The notes under the pieces were generated by a model. It was not told the DNA's origin. It was given only the letters and a program-made list of their open reading frames with translations, and made no database searches. The position numbers were made by a program, and so were the translations under genes. A stretch of 64,000 nucleotides of DNA, taken from the NCBI RefSeq assembly GCF_009729555.1, contig NZ_WODC01000003.1, forward strand, positions 293,784-357,783, read 5' to 3'. The DNA is from Pseudodesulfovibrio alkaliphilus (GTDB lineage Bacteria; Desulfobacterota; Desulfovibrionia; Desulfovibrionales; Desulfovibrionaceae). Numbering within the stretch: the stretch's first letter is position 1; each line of letters opens with the position of its first letter. This document shows positions 56,795 to 64,000 of this stretch, piece after piece.

Positions 56795-57301
56795 TTACGG
56801 CGCGGCCGGATGGTGGAAGGTGTCGAGCATCAGGTCCTGATCGGCCGGGGCGGCGCTGATCCAGTAGACGAGGTCCGCCGTGTGCCAGATCAGATGCGCC
56901 TGCCCCATGCCGGTGAATCGGTAGACAGGGCTGCCCCGGTGGTCGATGCGTACGGGATCGCGGAAGGGGGATTTTGGGTTCTCGTACATCATGTGGACCA
57001 TCTGGCCGGTCTGCCGCCGGGCCTCGTTGGGAGAAGAGACCCGCGAAATCCAAATCTCGGTCAGGCGTTCGACTGGGCGACCCTTGGCGTCGGTGCGGGC
57101 ATAGCGGGCAACCAGACTTTCCTCGGCGGGCAGGGCCTTGCCGTGCAGCTCGTCCACCTCGGCCTGGGCCATGGGGCCTGTGACCAGTTCGATACGCACC
57201 ATCTCGCCTGCCGTTTCAGGCATGGCGGGCAGCAGGCCATCGGCTCGGGCCAGTACGGGGATAAGCGCCACAGCCAACACAATCAGGGTCACTTGTCTCA
57301 T
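56795..57301 (-). CDS. Exported protein of unknown function
   Basis: A 168-residue protein with a signal peptide (residues ~1-20, RQVTLIVLAVALIPVLARA). The mature part has no motif I can identify; residues such as EIWISRVSSPNEARRQTG and VYRFTGMGQAHLIWHTADLVYW suggest a beta-rich domain. It overlaps the ChaN-like lipoprotein gene upstream by four bases (ATGA), so the two are co-translated and may act together in the envelope. No reaction is assigned. Confidence 0.75.
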   Translation of the reverse strand: MRQVTLIVLAVALIPVLARADGLLPAMPETAGEMVRIELVTGPMAQAEVDELHGKALPAEESLVARYARTDAKGRPVERLTEIWISRVSSPNEARRQTGQMVHMMYENPKSPFRDPVRIDHRGSPVYRFTGMGQAHLIWHTADLVYWISAAPADQDLMLDTFHHPAAP

Positions 57302-58614
57302 CTCTCTTCCCCTTGGGTTTCGGGTTGGATGTCTGGGGCGGTGTCCGGCTCGCGGCCAGGAGGCGCATCGCCCGAGGGGGACGTGGCCTTTTCTTCGGCG
57401 GCATCGGCCGGGCGGCTCCGAGCGGGCTGGCCCAACCTGCCCACATCGGCCCTGAAGGATTGTCCGCCCCGTTGCACGGTAAAGACCAGGGGGCGATCCG
57501 CCTTGTGGACCTTGAACCCGGCGGCGTGCAGGTCCATGAGCCGGTCAAGGCGCACACCAGCCGCCTCGACGAGCAGATCGCCGGGGCGAATACCCGCGGC
57601 CTCGGCACGGGAGCCCCGCCCCACTCGCTCCACCAGCAGGCCGCCCCGGCCCGTGGCGGCCAGGGTCATGTCCATCCGCGATTCATAGGTGTCCGGGCAG
57701 AAAAAAAAGGCGTCGGCCGCGTCGGCCGCGAATTCACCGCCGCGCCAGGGCATGAGCAGCAATATCCGGGCTCCGGGATCAAAATGGCGGATACGGCGGG
57801 CGATGCCCCAGCCATGCTCCACATGCCCCGCACCGGCCACCACCAACACGGGCCAGTCGTACTTGCGGCGCAAGGCAACGGCCGCCTCGGCCATGCCGGA
57901 GTCCCAGACGGACTGGACCAGCAAAAACCGCTCGCGCCGCGTGGCCTCGTCGACCCTGGCAATCTCGGGCCCGTCAGGATCGCGTTCCTGGTGCAGCGCA
58001 AAGACGGCATCGAGCAGGGGCATCTGTTCCTCGGCAGGAGGCTTGATCTCGGCCGGAAGCCACTTCAGCTCGTCAGGAGTCAGCGCCTCCAGGCCCTGCC
58101 GGGCGATCTTCCGGGTCACTGCCGAGGGCACGTTGAGCCCGGCCACAGGCAGACTGTGCCGACGGATGATCTCGAAGTGACCGCGAAACAAGGCAAAGGG
58201 GTAGCCCCAGCGATCGCGCCACTCAAGCTCCTCCTCCATGGCGTCCACCTCCACAGTCCCTGCCGAGAAATCGTCGAGCACGGCCTGCATGTCCGCGGCG
58301 ACCATTTCGAGCCCCACGGCCGGAGGCGTGTCGGATTCGGCCAGGGCGGCCAGCACCCGCAGCTGCACAGTGTGGTCGCAGACGTTTGGATGGTTCTCGC
58401 CAAGCAGGATATATTCTGCGTCCCGAGCCAGGCCCATGACCTCTTCAAAGGCGAGCCGCTCGCCATCCACGGACACGAACTCCCCGGAGGCGGGCAGAAA
58501 AGTGACCTGCAGAGGGGGATGGGCAATCCTGGATGAACAGGCGGCCAGGACTGCGGCGAAAATCAGCGGCACAGCCACGCGAAAAGCGGTGGAACCGGGG
58601 ATTCGTCTGGGCAT
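57298..58614 (-). CDS. ChaN-like heme-binding lipoprotein with a C-terminal PDZ domain
   Basis: A 438-residue lipoprotein with lipobox LAACS (Cys about 26). Residues ~60-300 are the Haem_bd_uptake/ChaN domain: ILLGENHPNVCDH, VGLEMVAADMQAVLDDFSAG, and VLVVAGAGHVEHGWG. Characterised relatives bind heme-like ligands, and the fold resembles EreA/TIKI proteins. A PDZ-like domain follows (GLLVERVGRGSRAEAAGIRPGDLLVEAAG), which is not part of classical ChaN. The last ~50 residues are Pro/Ala-rich. ATG 58614 has GAGGAG a few bases upstream. Confidence 0.85.
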   Translation of the reverse strand: MPRRIPGSTAFRVAVPLIFAAVLAACSSRIAHPPLQVTFLPASGEFVSVDGERLAFEEVMGLARDAEYILLGENHPNVCDHTVQLRVLAALAESDTPPAVGLEMVAADMQAVLDDFSAGTVEVDAMEEELEWRDRWGYPFALFRGHFEIIRRHSLPVAGLNVPSAVTRKIARQGLEALTPDELKWLPAEIKPPAEEQMPLLDAVFALHQERDPDGPEIARVDEATRRERFLLVQSVWDSGMAEAAVALRRKYDWPVLVVAGAGHVEHGWGIARRIRHFDPGARILLLMPWRGGEFAADAADAFFFCPDTYESRMDMTLAATGRGGLLVERVGRGSRAEAAGIRPGDLLVEAAGVRLDRLMDLHAAGFKVHKADRPLVFTVQRGGQSFRADVGRLGQPARSRPADAAEEKATSPSGDAPPGREPDTAPDIQPETQGEER

Positions 58615-58624
58615 TCGCTCCTCG

Positions 58625-59374
58625 TCAGTTGAAGTCGTGATACCAGATGGCCATGGGCAGGCCGGTTTCATCGCGCTCGGGCGGATCGGGCAGGGACGCG
58701 GGACGCGGGCCCGCGACCCCGAGGCAGGCATGGGCGCTGACGGCCAGGATGGCCGCGTCGAGCGCGTCGTCTCCCTTCGCCGCCCCAGCCGGATGCCGTC
58801 CATCAAGGGCGCAGAGCATGGCCCTTGCCTCGGGAATCCATCGCTGCACGATCTCCAGCCGCCGCGCCAGGCCTTTTGCCGTGCGCTTTGGGTAAGCCAT
58901 GGGGGCTTTGCCAGCCAGGACGAAACAGACCTCCGGGTGCGCCTCAAAGACCTTGCCTCGCGCTTCAGGCGTGGCAGCCAAAAACGAATCCACCTCAAGT
59001 ATTTTTGGAATAAGATTCAGTGATTGCTCAGAAAGAGACTTACCGGAAAGCTCCCGGTTGATTTCCTTTGCCCTGGCCCTGCCCTTGGCTGACGACTTGT
59101 CTTTGTCCGCCATGGCCCAGGCGGCAGTACGCACTGGGGCGTTGAACACGCTCGCCCCACGCGGGCCGAGCATCCGCCGGGCCAGGGTGTCGGCCAGACG
59201 CGATCCATGGCCGGGAAGACCGATGGGAATGTCTGCAAACAGGGCGTCGGCATCGCTGTGATCGGCCCAGATTGAGGCCATATCCGGGTACAGGGCGCAC
59301 TCCCAGACCGCGCCGTCCCCGGTCCAGAACGCCAGCCAACCGCCCCGGCATCCGTCGATTCCCACCCCTTTCAT
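58625..59374 (-). CDS. DUF429-domain protein
   Basis: A 249-residue protein that begins MKGVGIDGCRGGWLAF, the typical start of the DUF429 family, which has an RNase H-like fold predicted to act on nucleic acid. Other family segments are LFADIPIGLPGHGSR, CFVLAGKAPMAYPKRTAKG and DDALDAAILAVSAHAC with conserved acidic residues. Start is uncertain: GGAGG touches the ATG at 59374, and a GTG nine bases further in has better spacing. The family start supports 59374. Enzymatic function is unproven. Confidence 0.75.
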   Translation of the reverse strand: MKGVGIDGCRGGWLAFWTGDGAVWECALYPDMASIWADHSDADALFADIPIGLPGHGSRLADTLARRMLGPRGASVFNAPVRTAAWAMADKDKSSAKGRARAKEINRELSGKSLSEQSLNLIPKILEVDSFLAATPEARGKVFEAHPEVCFVLAGKAPMAYPKRTAKGLARRLEIVQRWIPEARAMLCALDGRHPAGAAKGDDALDAAILAVSAHACLGVAGPRPASLPDPPERDETGLPMAIWYHDFN

Positions 59375-59443
59375 CCTCCAACCATACACCGGGTGCGCCC
59401 CCTGGGCAAATCCCCGCCGACAATTGCACAAGCGGGCGCGAAA

Positions 59444-59475
59444 GACCCGGCCCGCGAACAGACGCGGGCCGGGTC
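59444..59475 (-). terminator. Terminator downstream of the PaaK-like gene
   Basis: A 13-base GC arm (59444-59456) pairs perfectly with 59463-59475 around a six-base loop and is followed on the minus strand by TTTC. It lies between the PaaK-like stop and the DUF429 start. Confidence 0.75.
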
Positions 59476-59597
59476 GGAATTGCGTGGATGCGGAGGCGCA
59501 CAAATCGTTGTCAGCCGCTTGGCCGAAGTTTCCGCTGCCCTGCGGATTGGCGATCTTTTCGCGGCAACGCGGCAGGCCGCCTTTTATCAGTCTGGCG

Positions 59598-60863
59598 CTA
59601 GTCCCAGGTGCGGTTGTCCTCAATGGGCCGGATCTGCGGAGGCAGGGTGCCCGGAGCCAGGACCTTGAGGATGGGCCGCAGCTTGATCTTCTCGCGGAAA
59701 AGATGGAGCAGCTCGTCTTCCTGGGAGAACTGGCCCGCCTCGATGGACAGGATCATCTCGTCAATGCCGCCGGGATTGGTGACTTCGATCTGCCAGCGCT
59801 TGATCTCCTCGAACCGGGCCATGACCTGCTCCACCTGATGGGGGTAGACAAACATGCCCTTGATGCGCGCCGTGGTATCCACCCGGCCCACGATATTGCC
59901 AAGGCGCGGGCTGGTGCGGCCGCAGGCGCAGGGCTGACGGTCCAGATAGCCGAGATCTCCTGTGGCCAGCCGGATGAGCGGATAGGTCTTGTTGAAGGCC
60001 GTGACCACAATCTCGCCCACCTCGCCGTCCTTGAGGGGGATGCCGGTATCGGGATGGCAGATCTCGACATAGGCGCGGTTGGAGAGGTGCAGCCCGTTCT
60101 TGTGGAAGCATTCGTAGCCGATGCAGCCCACGTCAGCCGTGCCGTAACCCTGGCGCATGATGCAGTCGAACTTCTTCTCAAGGGTGGAGCGCATCTTTTC
60201 CGAGAACTTCTCGCCCGTGACAAAGGCCACTTCCATGAACAGGTCCTTGCGCAGCGACAGCCCCATTTCCTCGGCCTTCTGGGCCAGGTGCATCAGGTAG
60301 CTCGGGGTGCCCACATACCCTGTCACCCGCAGCTTCTGCATGATCTCGATCTGCGAGTTGGTGTTGCCGGGTCCGGCCGGAATGACCGCGCAGGAGAGGT
60401 TGCGCAACGGCTCCTCAAACATCAGCCCAGCCGGAGCGAGGTGGTAGTTGAAGGTGATCTGGGTCAGATCGCCGGAGCGGAAGCCCGCGGCATAGAACCC
60501 TTCGGTCCAGCCCCAGTAGTCCTCGCTGCGGTCCTCGGGATCGAAGATGGGGCCGGGCGAAAGAAACACGCGCTGCAACTCGCCGAGATCCTTGGTCAGC
60601 AGTCCGCCCAGACGCGGGCCCATGGACTGCAGGAAGATCAGCTCCTTCTTCTTGATGATGGGAATATGCTTGAGATCGGCCAGGGAGCGGAATTTCTCCA
60701 CATTGAACTGGGCGCGATCAAAGCGCTTCTTGACATCCTCGGAGTAGCGGTAGGCATAACTGAGCAGCTCCTTGAGCTGAAGCTGGCAATACTGTCTGCG
60801 CTCGGACTCGTCGAGCACCTCGCGGCGGGAGTAGATTCCTTCCGTGCGGTCTTTTCTGGTCAT
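59598..60863 (-). CDS. PaaK-like phenylacetate-CoA ligase / adenylate-forming enzyme
   Basis: A 421-residue adenylating enzyme. It has the family N-terminus (LLSYAYRYSEDVKKRFD), a central GYGTADVGCIGYE with the ATP loop, GEIVVTAFNKTYPLIRLATGDLG, and C-terminal INGMFVYPHQVEQV-like sequence (GMFVYPHQVEQVMARFEEI). Such ligases activate phenylacetate or related acids to CoA thioesters; Desulfovibrio often has several, used in aromatic amino acid breakdown. AGGAG seven bases before ATG 60863 sets the start. Substrate not predictable. Confidence 0.92.
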   Translation of the reverse strand: MTRKDRTEGIYSRREVLDESERRQYCQLQLKELLSYAYRYSEDVKKRFDRAQFNVEKFRSLADLKHIPIIKKKELIFLQSMGPRLGGLLTKDLGELQRVFLSPGPIFDPEDRSEDYWGWTEGFYAAGFRSGDLTQITFNYHLAPAGLMFEEPLRNLSCAVIPAGPGNTNSQIEIMQKLRVTGYVGTPSYLMHLAQKAEEMGLSLRKDLFMEVAFVTGEKFSEKMRSTLEKKFDCIMRQGYGTADVGCIGYECFHKNGLHLSNRAYVEICHPDTGIPLKDGEVGEIVVTAFNKTYPLIRLATGDLGYLDRQPCACGRTSPRLGNIVGRVDTTARIKGMFVYPHQVEQVMARFEEIKRWQIEVTNPGGIDEMILSIEAGQFSQEDELLHLFREKIKLRPILKVLAPGTLPPQIRPIEDNRTWD

Positions 60864-61012
60864 ATGTCTGCTCCTATATGGATATGATCTCGCCATGAAC
60901 GGAAGCGGGAGCATACCACGCAAAAACAATTTTGCAAGAAAAAAATGAAATAGTACGACATGTCAGGCGGTTGAAGCAAACAAAAGCCCCCCGTGGCCCG
61001 CGGTTTTTCCGC

Positions 61013-61041
61013 TTGACACCTGAAATGCAAATGGATAGACA
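61013..61041 (+). promoter_or_regulatory. Promoter of tRNA-Lys
   Basis: A perfect -35 TTGACA (61013-61018) and TAGACA (61036-61041) are spaced by 17 bases and end 15 bases before the tRNA. Confidence 0.6.
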
Positions 61042-61056
61042 TACCTTCCTTGGCGC

Positions 61057-61132
61057 GGGTCGTTAACTCAGTTGGTAGAGTATCTGCCTTTTAAGCAGAG
61101 AGTCACTGGTTCGAGCCCAGTACGACCCACCA
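61057..61132 (+). tRNA. tRNA-Lys (anticodon TTT)
   Basis: A 76-base cloverleaf with encoded CCA. GGGTCGT pairs with ACGACCC, and the loop CTTTTAA in the CTGC/GCAG stem carries the anticodon TTT. The T-loop is TTCGAGC. Confidence 0.97.
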
Positions 61133-61139
61133 AACATGC

Positions 61140-61215
61140 GTCCCCATCGTCTAGTGGCCTAGGACTCCGGCCTCTCACGCCGGCAACAGGGGTTCAAACC
61201 CCCTTGGGGACGCCA
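61140..61215 (+). tRNA. tRNA-Glu (anticodon CTC)
   Basis: A 76-base cloverleaf with encoded CCA. GTCCCCA pairs with TGGGGAC, the loop CTCTCAC in the CCGGC/GCCGG stem carries the anticodon CTC, and the T-loop is TTCAAAC. It lies seven bases after tRNA-Lys, so the two share a transcript. Foreign-looking DNA follows, making its 3' end a likely integration site. Confidence 0.97.
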
Positions 61216-61225
61216 AGTAAATACA

Positions 61226-61256
61226 ACGGGTTACGGTTTATGCCGTAACCCGTTTC
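61226..61256 (+). terminator. Terminator of the tRNA-Lys/tRNA-Glu transcript
   Basis: ACGGGTTACGG (61226-61236) pairs perfectly with CCGTAACCCGT (61243-61253) around a six-base loop, followed by TTCTT. Confidence 0.85.
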
Positions 61257-61336
61257 TTGTTTGCGTGTAAAAATACGTGTAAATTGGTGGCAAATCGGCC
61301 TAATCTCGGAGGCATTACTTTCAAAGGAGCCACCGG

Positions 61337-61642
61337 ATGAGTAGCTACGAGAATCGAGATTGTTGGATTAGTGAAGCCGAAAAAATACTTGCTGAAAGGG
61401 AAGATACGTCTTGCGAGGTTGAAGGGGTGGGGACGATCCTTTTTGAAAAGATCGGTTCTAAGTCAGCTACGATCCGTGTTAACGGTCGGAACATTGGGTC
61501 AGGCGGAACCGGGATCACACTGGTTAACAATTTAACCGAGTATTTAGAAAAAAAATTCCAAGTCGCCAAAGATGAGAGCCAGCTTGTGGCTGTGTGGGAT
61601 GCGATGAATGATCTTTTCGAAGAATGCGCTGAAGAAGAGTAA
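61337..61642 (+). CDS. Small acidic protein of unknown function
   Basis: A 101-residue acidic protein with no domain I recognise. The ribosome binding site AAAGGAG lies seven bases before the ATG. Its stop is 12 bases before the preferred start of the KAP NTPase, so the two are probably one operon. The middle part (FEKIGSKSATIRVNGRNIG) suggests a beta sheet and the ends are helical. It may be a partner or regulator of the NTPase, an inference from position only. Confidence 0.8.
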   Translation: MSSYENRDCWISEAEKILAEREDTSCEVEGVGTILFEKIGSKSATIRVNGRNIGSGGTGITLVNNLTEYLEKKFQVAKDESQLVAVWDAMNDLFEECAEEE

Positions 61643-61654
61643 TTGGGAAACATA

Positions 61655-63787
61655 ATGTCAATAGATCACAATGACAACCCAATATCTGAGCCAGAGCAAG
61701 ATGTGTATGGCATCGCCTCATTTGCTTCAGGGATTGCGCAGGGCATAAGCAAGATGAAGGCTCCAGCTGGCTTTACGATCGCAATCAATGGCCCATGGGG
61801 AGCGGGTAAGAGTAGTGCTATCAACCTAGTCAGGCACTACCTCGATCACCATGAATCAGACACACGATTTGAGATAGTAAATTTTAAGTGCTGGTGGTTC
61901 AAAGGAGAAGAAGCACTCACCTTAGCTTTCCTTCAAGAACTCAACACCGCGCTGGTTAAGACTATCGGAGGAAAGGATAAAAGCCTAATCCCCGACATCG
62001 CAAAACTATTGCTTCAAGCAAGACCAGTCGTTGGCACCGCGATCAACATGGCTACTGGAACCTCACTCGGTACACTTATCTCTGGAGCAATGAAATTCAG
62101 CGAACGTTTTTTTCAGAATGAAAGCCTCGAAAAACTCTTCAAACGCTTAGAAGGTGTCTTACAGATTCAAGACAAACATTTCTTATTCATAATTGACGAC
62201 ATTGACCGATTAACTCCAGATGAAGCGTTGATCGTATTTATGCTCATTAAATCTGTGGGGCGACTCCCGAATGTAATATATCTCGTTGCCTTTGATCGAG
62301 ACGTCTGTGAAAAGGCTATAGCTAATAGATTCCCATCTGAAGGCCCAAAGTTTTTGGAGAAAATCATCCAGTCTAGCTTTGAACTGCCACTACCAGCGCC
62401 TTCAGATCTCAATGAGGCGATGTATTCATCTATTCAATCCTTATGTGGCCCTTTGGAATTTGATGATGAACGACATTTCATGAACTTGTTCCATGATGGG
62501 ATTGCGCCTTTCTTGTTCATCCCAAGAGATATTGTTCGAATATCCAACGCGATGACTGTCAGTTACCCGCCGATCAAGGGGGAGGTTGACATAGCTTCAT
62601 TTGTTTCTATGGAGGGCATACGCCTTTATGAACCTGCTCTTTACTCTGCAATAAGGAGAAACAAGGATCGTGTTTGCGGTGTTAATAGGCAGGGTCAGGA
62701 AAGCAAAGCCACTCTTGATGAGCTTTTAAGCTGTGTTGACGAGAAGGATCGAAACCGGGCCGAAAGGATGCTTACCCGCTTATTCCCTCGTTTAGGGAAC
62801 ATAGGTTACAGTGGAGACTTCCTCAAGCAATGGGATGCAATGCGTCTGGTGTGCGTTGAGAAGCACTTTGACACCTATTTCAGAATGGCAGTAAGTGACG
62901 ATGTCATGCCAGCCATTGAACTCTCCATGTTTATTAGCAAGTGTGGTGATGAAGAATTTGTAAGAAGAGCATTGCTAGAAGCTTCTAATACAATTCGAAG
63001 AAATGGAAGCACGAGAGTTCCTCTAATCCTCAACGCTATTGGTACTCATTCAAGCAAAGTTGCCGATGGTGACGTTCCTGCACTTGTTAAGGCAATCTTT
63101 GAAATAGGGGATGACATCGATCGTGAAGAAGATCGGGGCAGAGAATTCGGCTCAATCAACACGAATCATCTTGAAATTATGTGGCTAATTCAGGATGTAG
63201 TAGTCCGACGGCGTCCGATAGAGGAAAGGAGCGAGATATTCCTTCAGGCCTGCGCTAAGGCTCAAGTCGGCTGGCTATGCTATTTCGTGGCATTTGCGGT
63301 TGCTGACCATTTTCCAAGGGAAGGCAAGTCTCCTGTGCCAGAGGAAGCATGCTTGGTACACAATGATGACATTGAGAGTTTTAAACGCATCGCACTTGGA
63401 AGGATTAGTGAAGCTGCAAATGAGGGAATTTTGCTAGAGCACCCACGGCTGCCTGGAATTCTGTTTAGATGGTCGGAATTTTCACCACAAGACGATAATT
63501 CTCTTCGGACATGGACAAGCGATCAACTGAATGACAATACTGCAGTTGCAAGCCTAGCAAAAGCCTTCACAACTCAAGTCCGGTCGTACTCTAGTGGAGA
63601 TAGTGTTTCTGTCAGACGACGCCAAGCGTCGACTGATGGGTTGGAAAAGCTGCTAGACGTCAGATTGTTCAGGAGTCGATTAGAAGAGTGCCGATATGAC
63701 AAGTCCCTGACTGAAAAACAACGAAATTCGATCGAAACCTTCTTAACTTCATGGGAAAAAAAGGAAAGTGGAGACATTTTCAGCTAA
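61655..63787 (+). CDS. KAP family P-loop NTPase
   Basis: A 710-residue protein with a KAP-type NTPase domain in the first ~300 residues: Walker A GPWGAGKSS (46-54), FKCWWFKGEE, and Walker B FIIDDIDRLTPDEAL (Asp about 181-182). A hydrophobic stretch between them (LLLQARPVVGTAINMATG, about 115-145) fits the membrane insertions typical of the family. The C-terminal ~400 residues have no match known to me. KAP proteins include PifA, which blocks phage T7, so a defence role is plausible. ATG 61655 is taken; an in-frame TTG at 61643 is an alternative. AT-rich and foreign-looking. Confidence 0.85.
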   Translation: MSIDHNDNPISEPEQDVYGIASFASGIAQGISKMKAPAGFTIAINGPWGAGKSSAINLVRHYLDHHESDTRFEIVNFKCWWFKGEEALTLAFLQELNTALVKTIGGKDKSLIPDIAKLLLQARPVVGTAINMATGTSLGTLISGAMKFSERFFQNESLEKLFKRLEGVLQIQDKHFLFIIDDIDRLTPDEALIVFMLIKSVGRLPNVIYLVAFDRDVCEKAIANRFPSEGPKFLEKIIQSSFELPLPAPSDLNEAMYSSIQSLCGPLEFDDERHFMNLFHDGIAPFLFIPRDIVRISNAMTVSYPPIKGEVDIASFVSMEGIRLYEPALYSAIRRNKDRVCGVNRQGQESKATLDELLSCVDEKDRNRAERMLTRLFPRLGNIGYSGDFLKQWDAMRLVCVEKHFDTYFRMAVSDDVMPAIELSMFISKCGDEEFVRRALLEASNTIRRNGSTRVPLILNAIGTHSSKVADGDVPALVKAIFEIGDDIDREEDRGREFGSINTNHLEIMWLIQDVVVRRRPIEERSEIFLQACAKAQVGWLCYFVAFAVADHFPREGKSPVPEEACLVHNDDIESFKRIALGRISEAANEGILLEHPRLPGILFRWSEFSPQDDNSLRTWTSDQLNDNTAVASLAKAFTTQVRSYSSGDSVSVRRRQASTDGLEKLLDVRLFRSRLEECRYDKSLTEKQRNSIETFLTSWEKKESGDIFS

Positions 63788-63921
63788 AATATAACCCCAG
63801 TCGCGTCCGCCTCCGAATCCTCTCTCCTGTTAGCCGAACACGTCTTCTAAAACATTTTTAGTGAAGCCCAGCCTGTACAGAGATAGTATTCACCTGACAC
63901 CGCCGCCCCTGGCGGGGTGAG

Positions 63922-64000
63922 TTACGCTGCTTCTTCGGTTTCCGTTTTCTTGCCTTTCACGATGCCGTCCAGGAAGACCTGGTTCGGCGTCCGTCCCTGC
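63922..64000 (-). CDS. Transposase, C-terminal fragment cut by the window end
   Basis: Reading leftward from the window edge, the last 25 codons give QGRTPNQVFLDGIVKGKK followed by TETEEAA and a stop. RTPNQVFLDG is typical of the end of integrase-core transposases of the IS481/IS3 kind. The GC content is again high, unlike the KAP genes. The outer end of the element probably lies within about 50 bases left of the stop, but I cannot fix it without the other end. Confidence 0.6.
   Translation of the reverse strand, partial: QGRTPNQVFLDGIVKGKKTETEEAA

Larger units (their letters stand above)
61216..64000. mobile_element. Left part of a putative genomic island at tRNA-Glu
   Basis: Directly after tRNA-Glu the base composition drops from GC-rich to clearly AT-rich and codon use changes. 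The content is a small unknown protein, a KAP-type NTPase and a transposase end. No integrase and no second copy of the tRNA end are inside the window, so the right boundary and the island itself are unproven. Confidence 0.45.

Overview
The window is a GC-rich bacterial chromosome segment that looks like a sulfate-reducing deltaproteobacterium of the Desulfovibrio / Pseudodesulfovibrio type. The main reasons are the NrfHA cytochrome nitrite reductase, an octaheme cytochrome with a membrane cytochrome b, an aldehyde:ferredoxin oxidoreductase with its polyferredoxin, a selenium-type YedE/SirA/DUF3343 operon, and several NtrC-class regulators. The genus assignment is an inference from gene content and no database search was run.

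Layout. 0-9.3 kb: an NtrC-type regulator, a folate and cell-wall pair (5-formyl-THF cyclo-ligase, PgeF), a NucS-like nuclease, a RhuM-like protein, malate synthase G and ftsEX. 9.5-18.6 kb: PHP phosphoesterase, an exported solute-binding-like protein, a decayed fragment of the ATPase gene found intact at 48.6 kb, a methyltransferase, an NtrX-like regulator, a TIGR01777 epimerase, a U32 protein and a MATE exporter. 18.9-24 kb: a YedE-SirA-DUF3343-kinase-DUF1858 operon facing nrfHA across a shared bidirectional terminator. 24.2-28.9 kb: a surface polysaccharide cluster (glycosyltransferase, epimerase, DegT aminotransferase) and an Mrr-type restriction enzyme. 28.9-34.7 kb: a 1033-residue membrane protein diverging from an octaheme cytochrome / cytochrome b pair. 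34.8-42.7 kb: alpha-2-macroglobulin and PbpC. 42.7-48.6 kb: GGDEF protein, glycosyltransferase, polyferredoxin plus AOR, tRNA-Phe. 48.6-51.9 kb: a four-gene Rad50/Mre11-like operon in which the ATPase is split. 52-60.9 kb: housekeeping genes (TrmN6-like methylase, MurJ, MutM, ChaN-like lipoprotein, DUF429, PaaK-like ligase). 61-64 kb: tRNA-Lys and tRNA-Glu, then AT-rich foreign-looking DNA with a KAP-type NTPase and the end of a transposase.

Three points stand out. (1) The octaheme cytochrome gene has one in-frame TGA at the position of the conserved active-site cysteine of its family, followed at once by a hairpin with a G-rich tip. I read it as selenocysteine, which fits the selenium-type operon in the same window. 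(2) The Rad50-like ATPase is encoded as separate pieces: an N-terminal half ending just after a CPLC zinc hook, an Mre11-like nuclease, a 108-residue coiled coil and a C-terminal half with the signature and Walker B motifs. A degraded second copy of the C-terminal half lies 37 kb away. (3) A small acidic protein plus KAP NTPase pair sits directly downstream of tRNA-Glu, a likely integrated cargo or defence module that runs past the end of the window.
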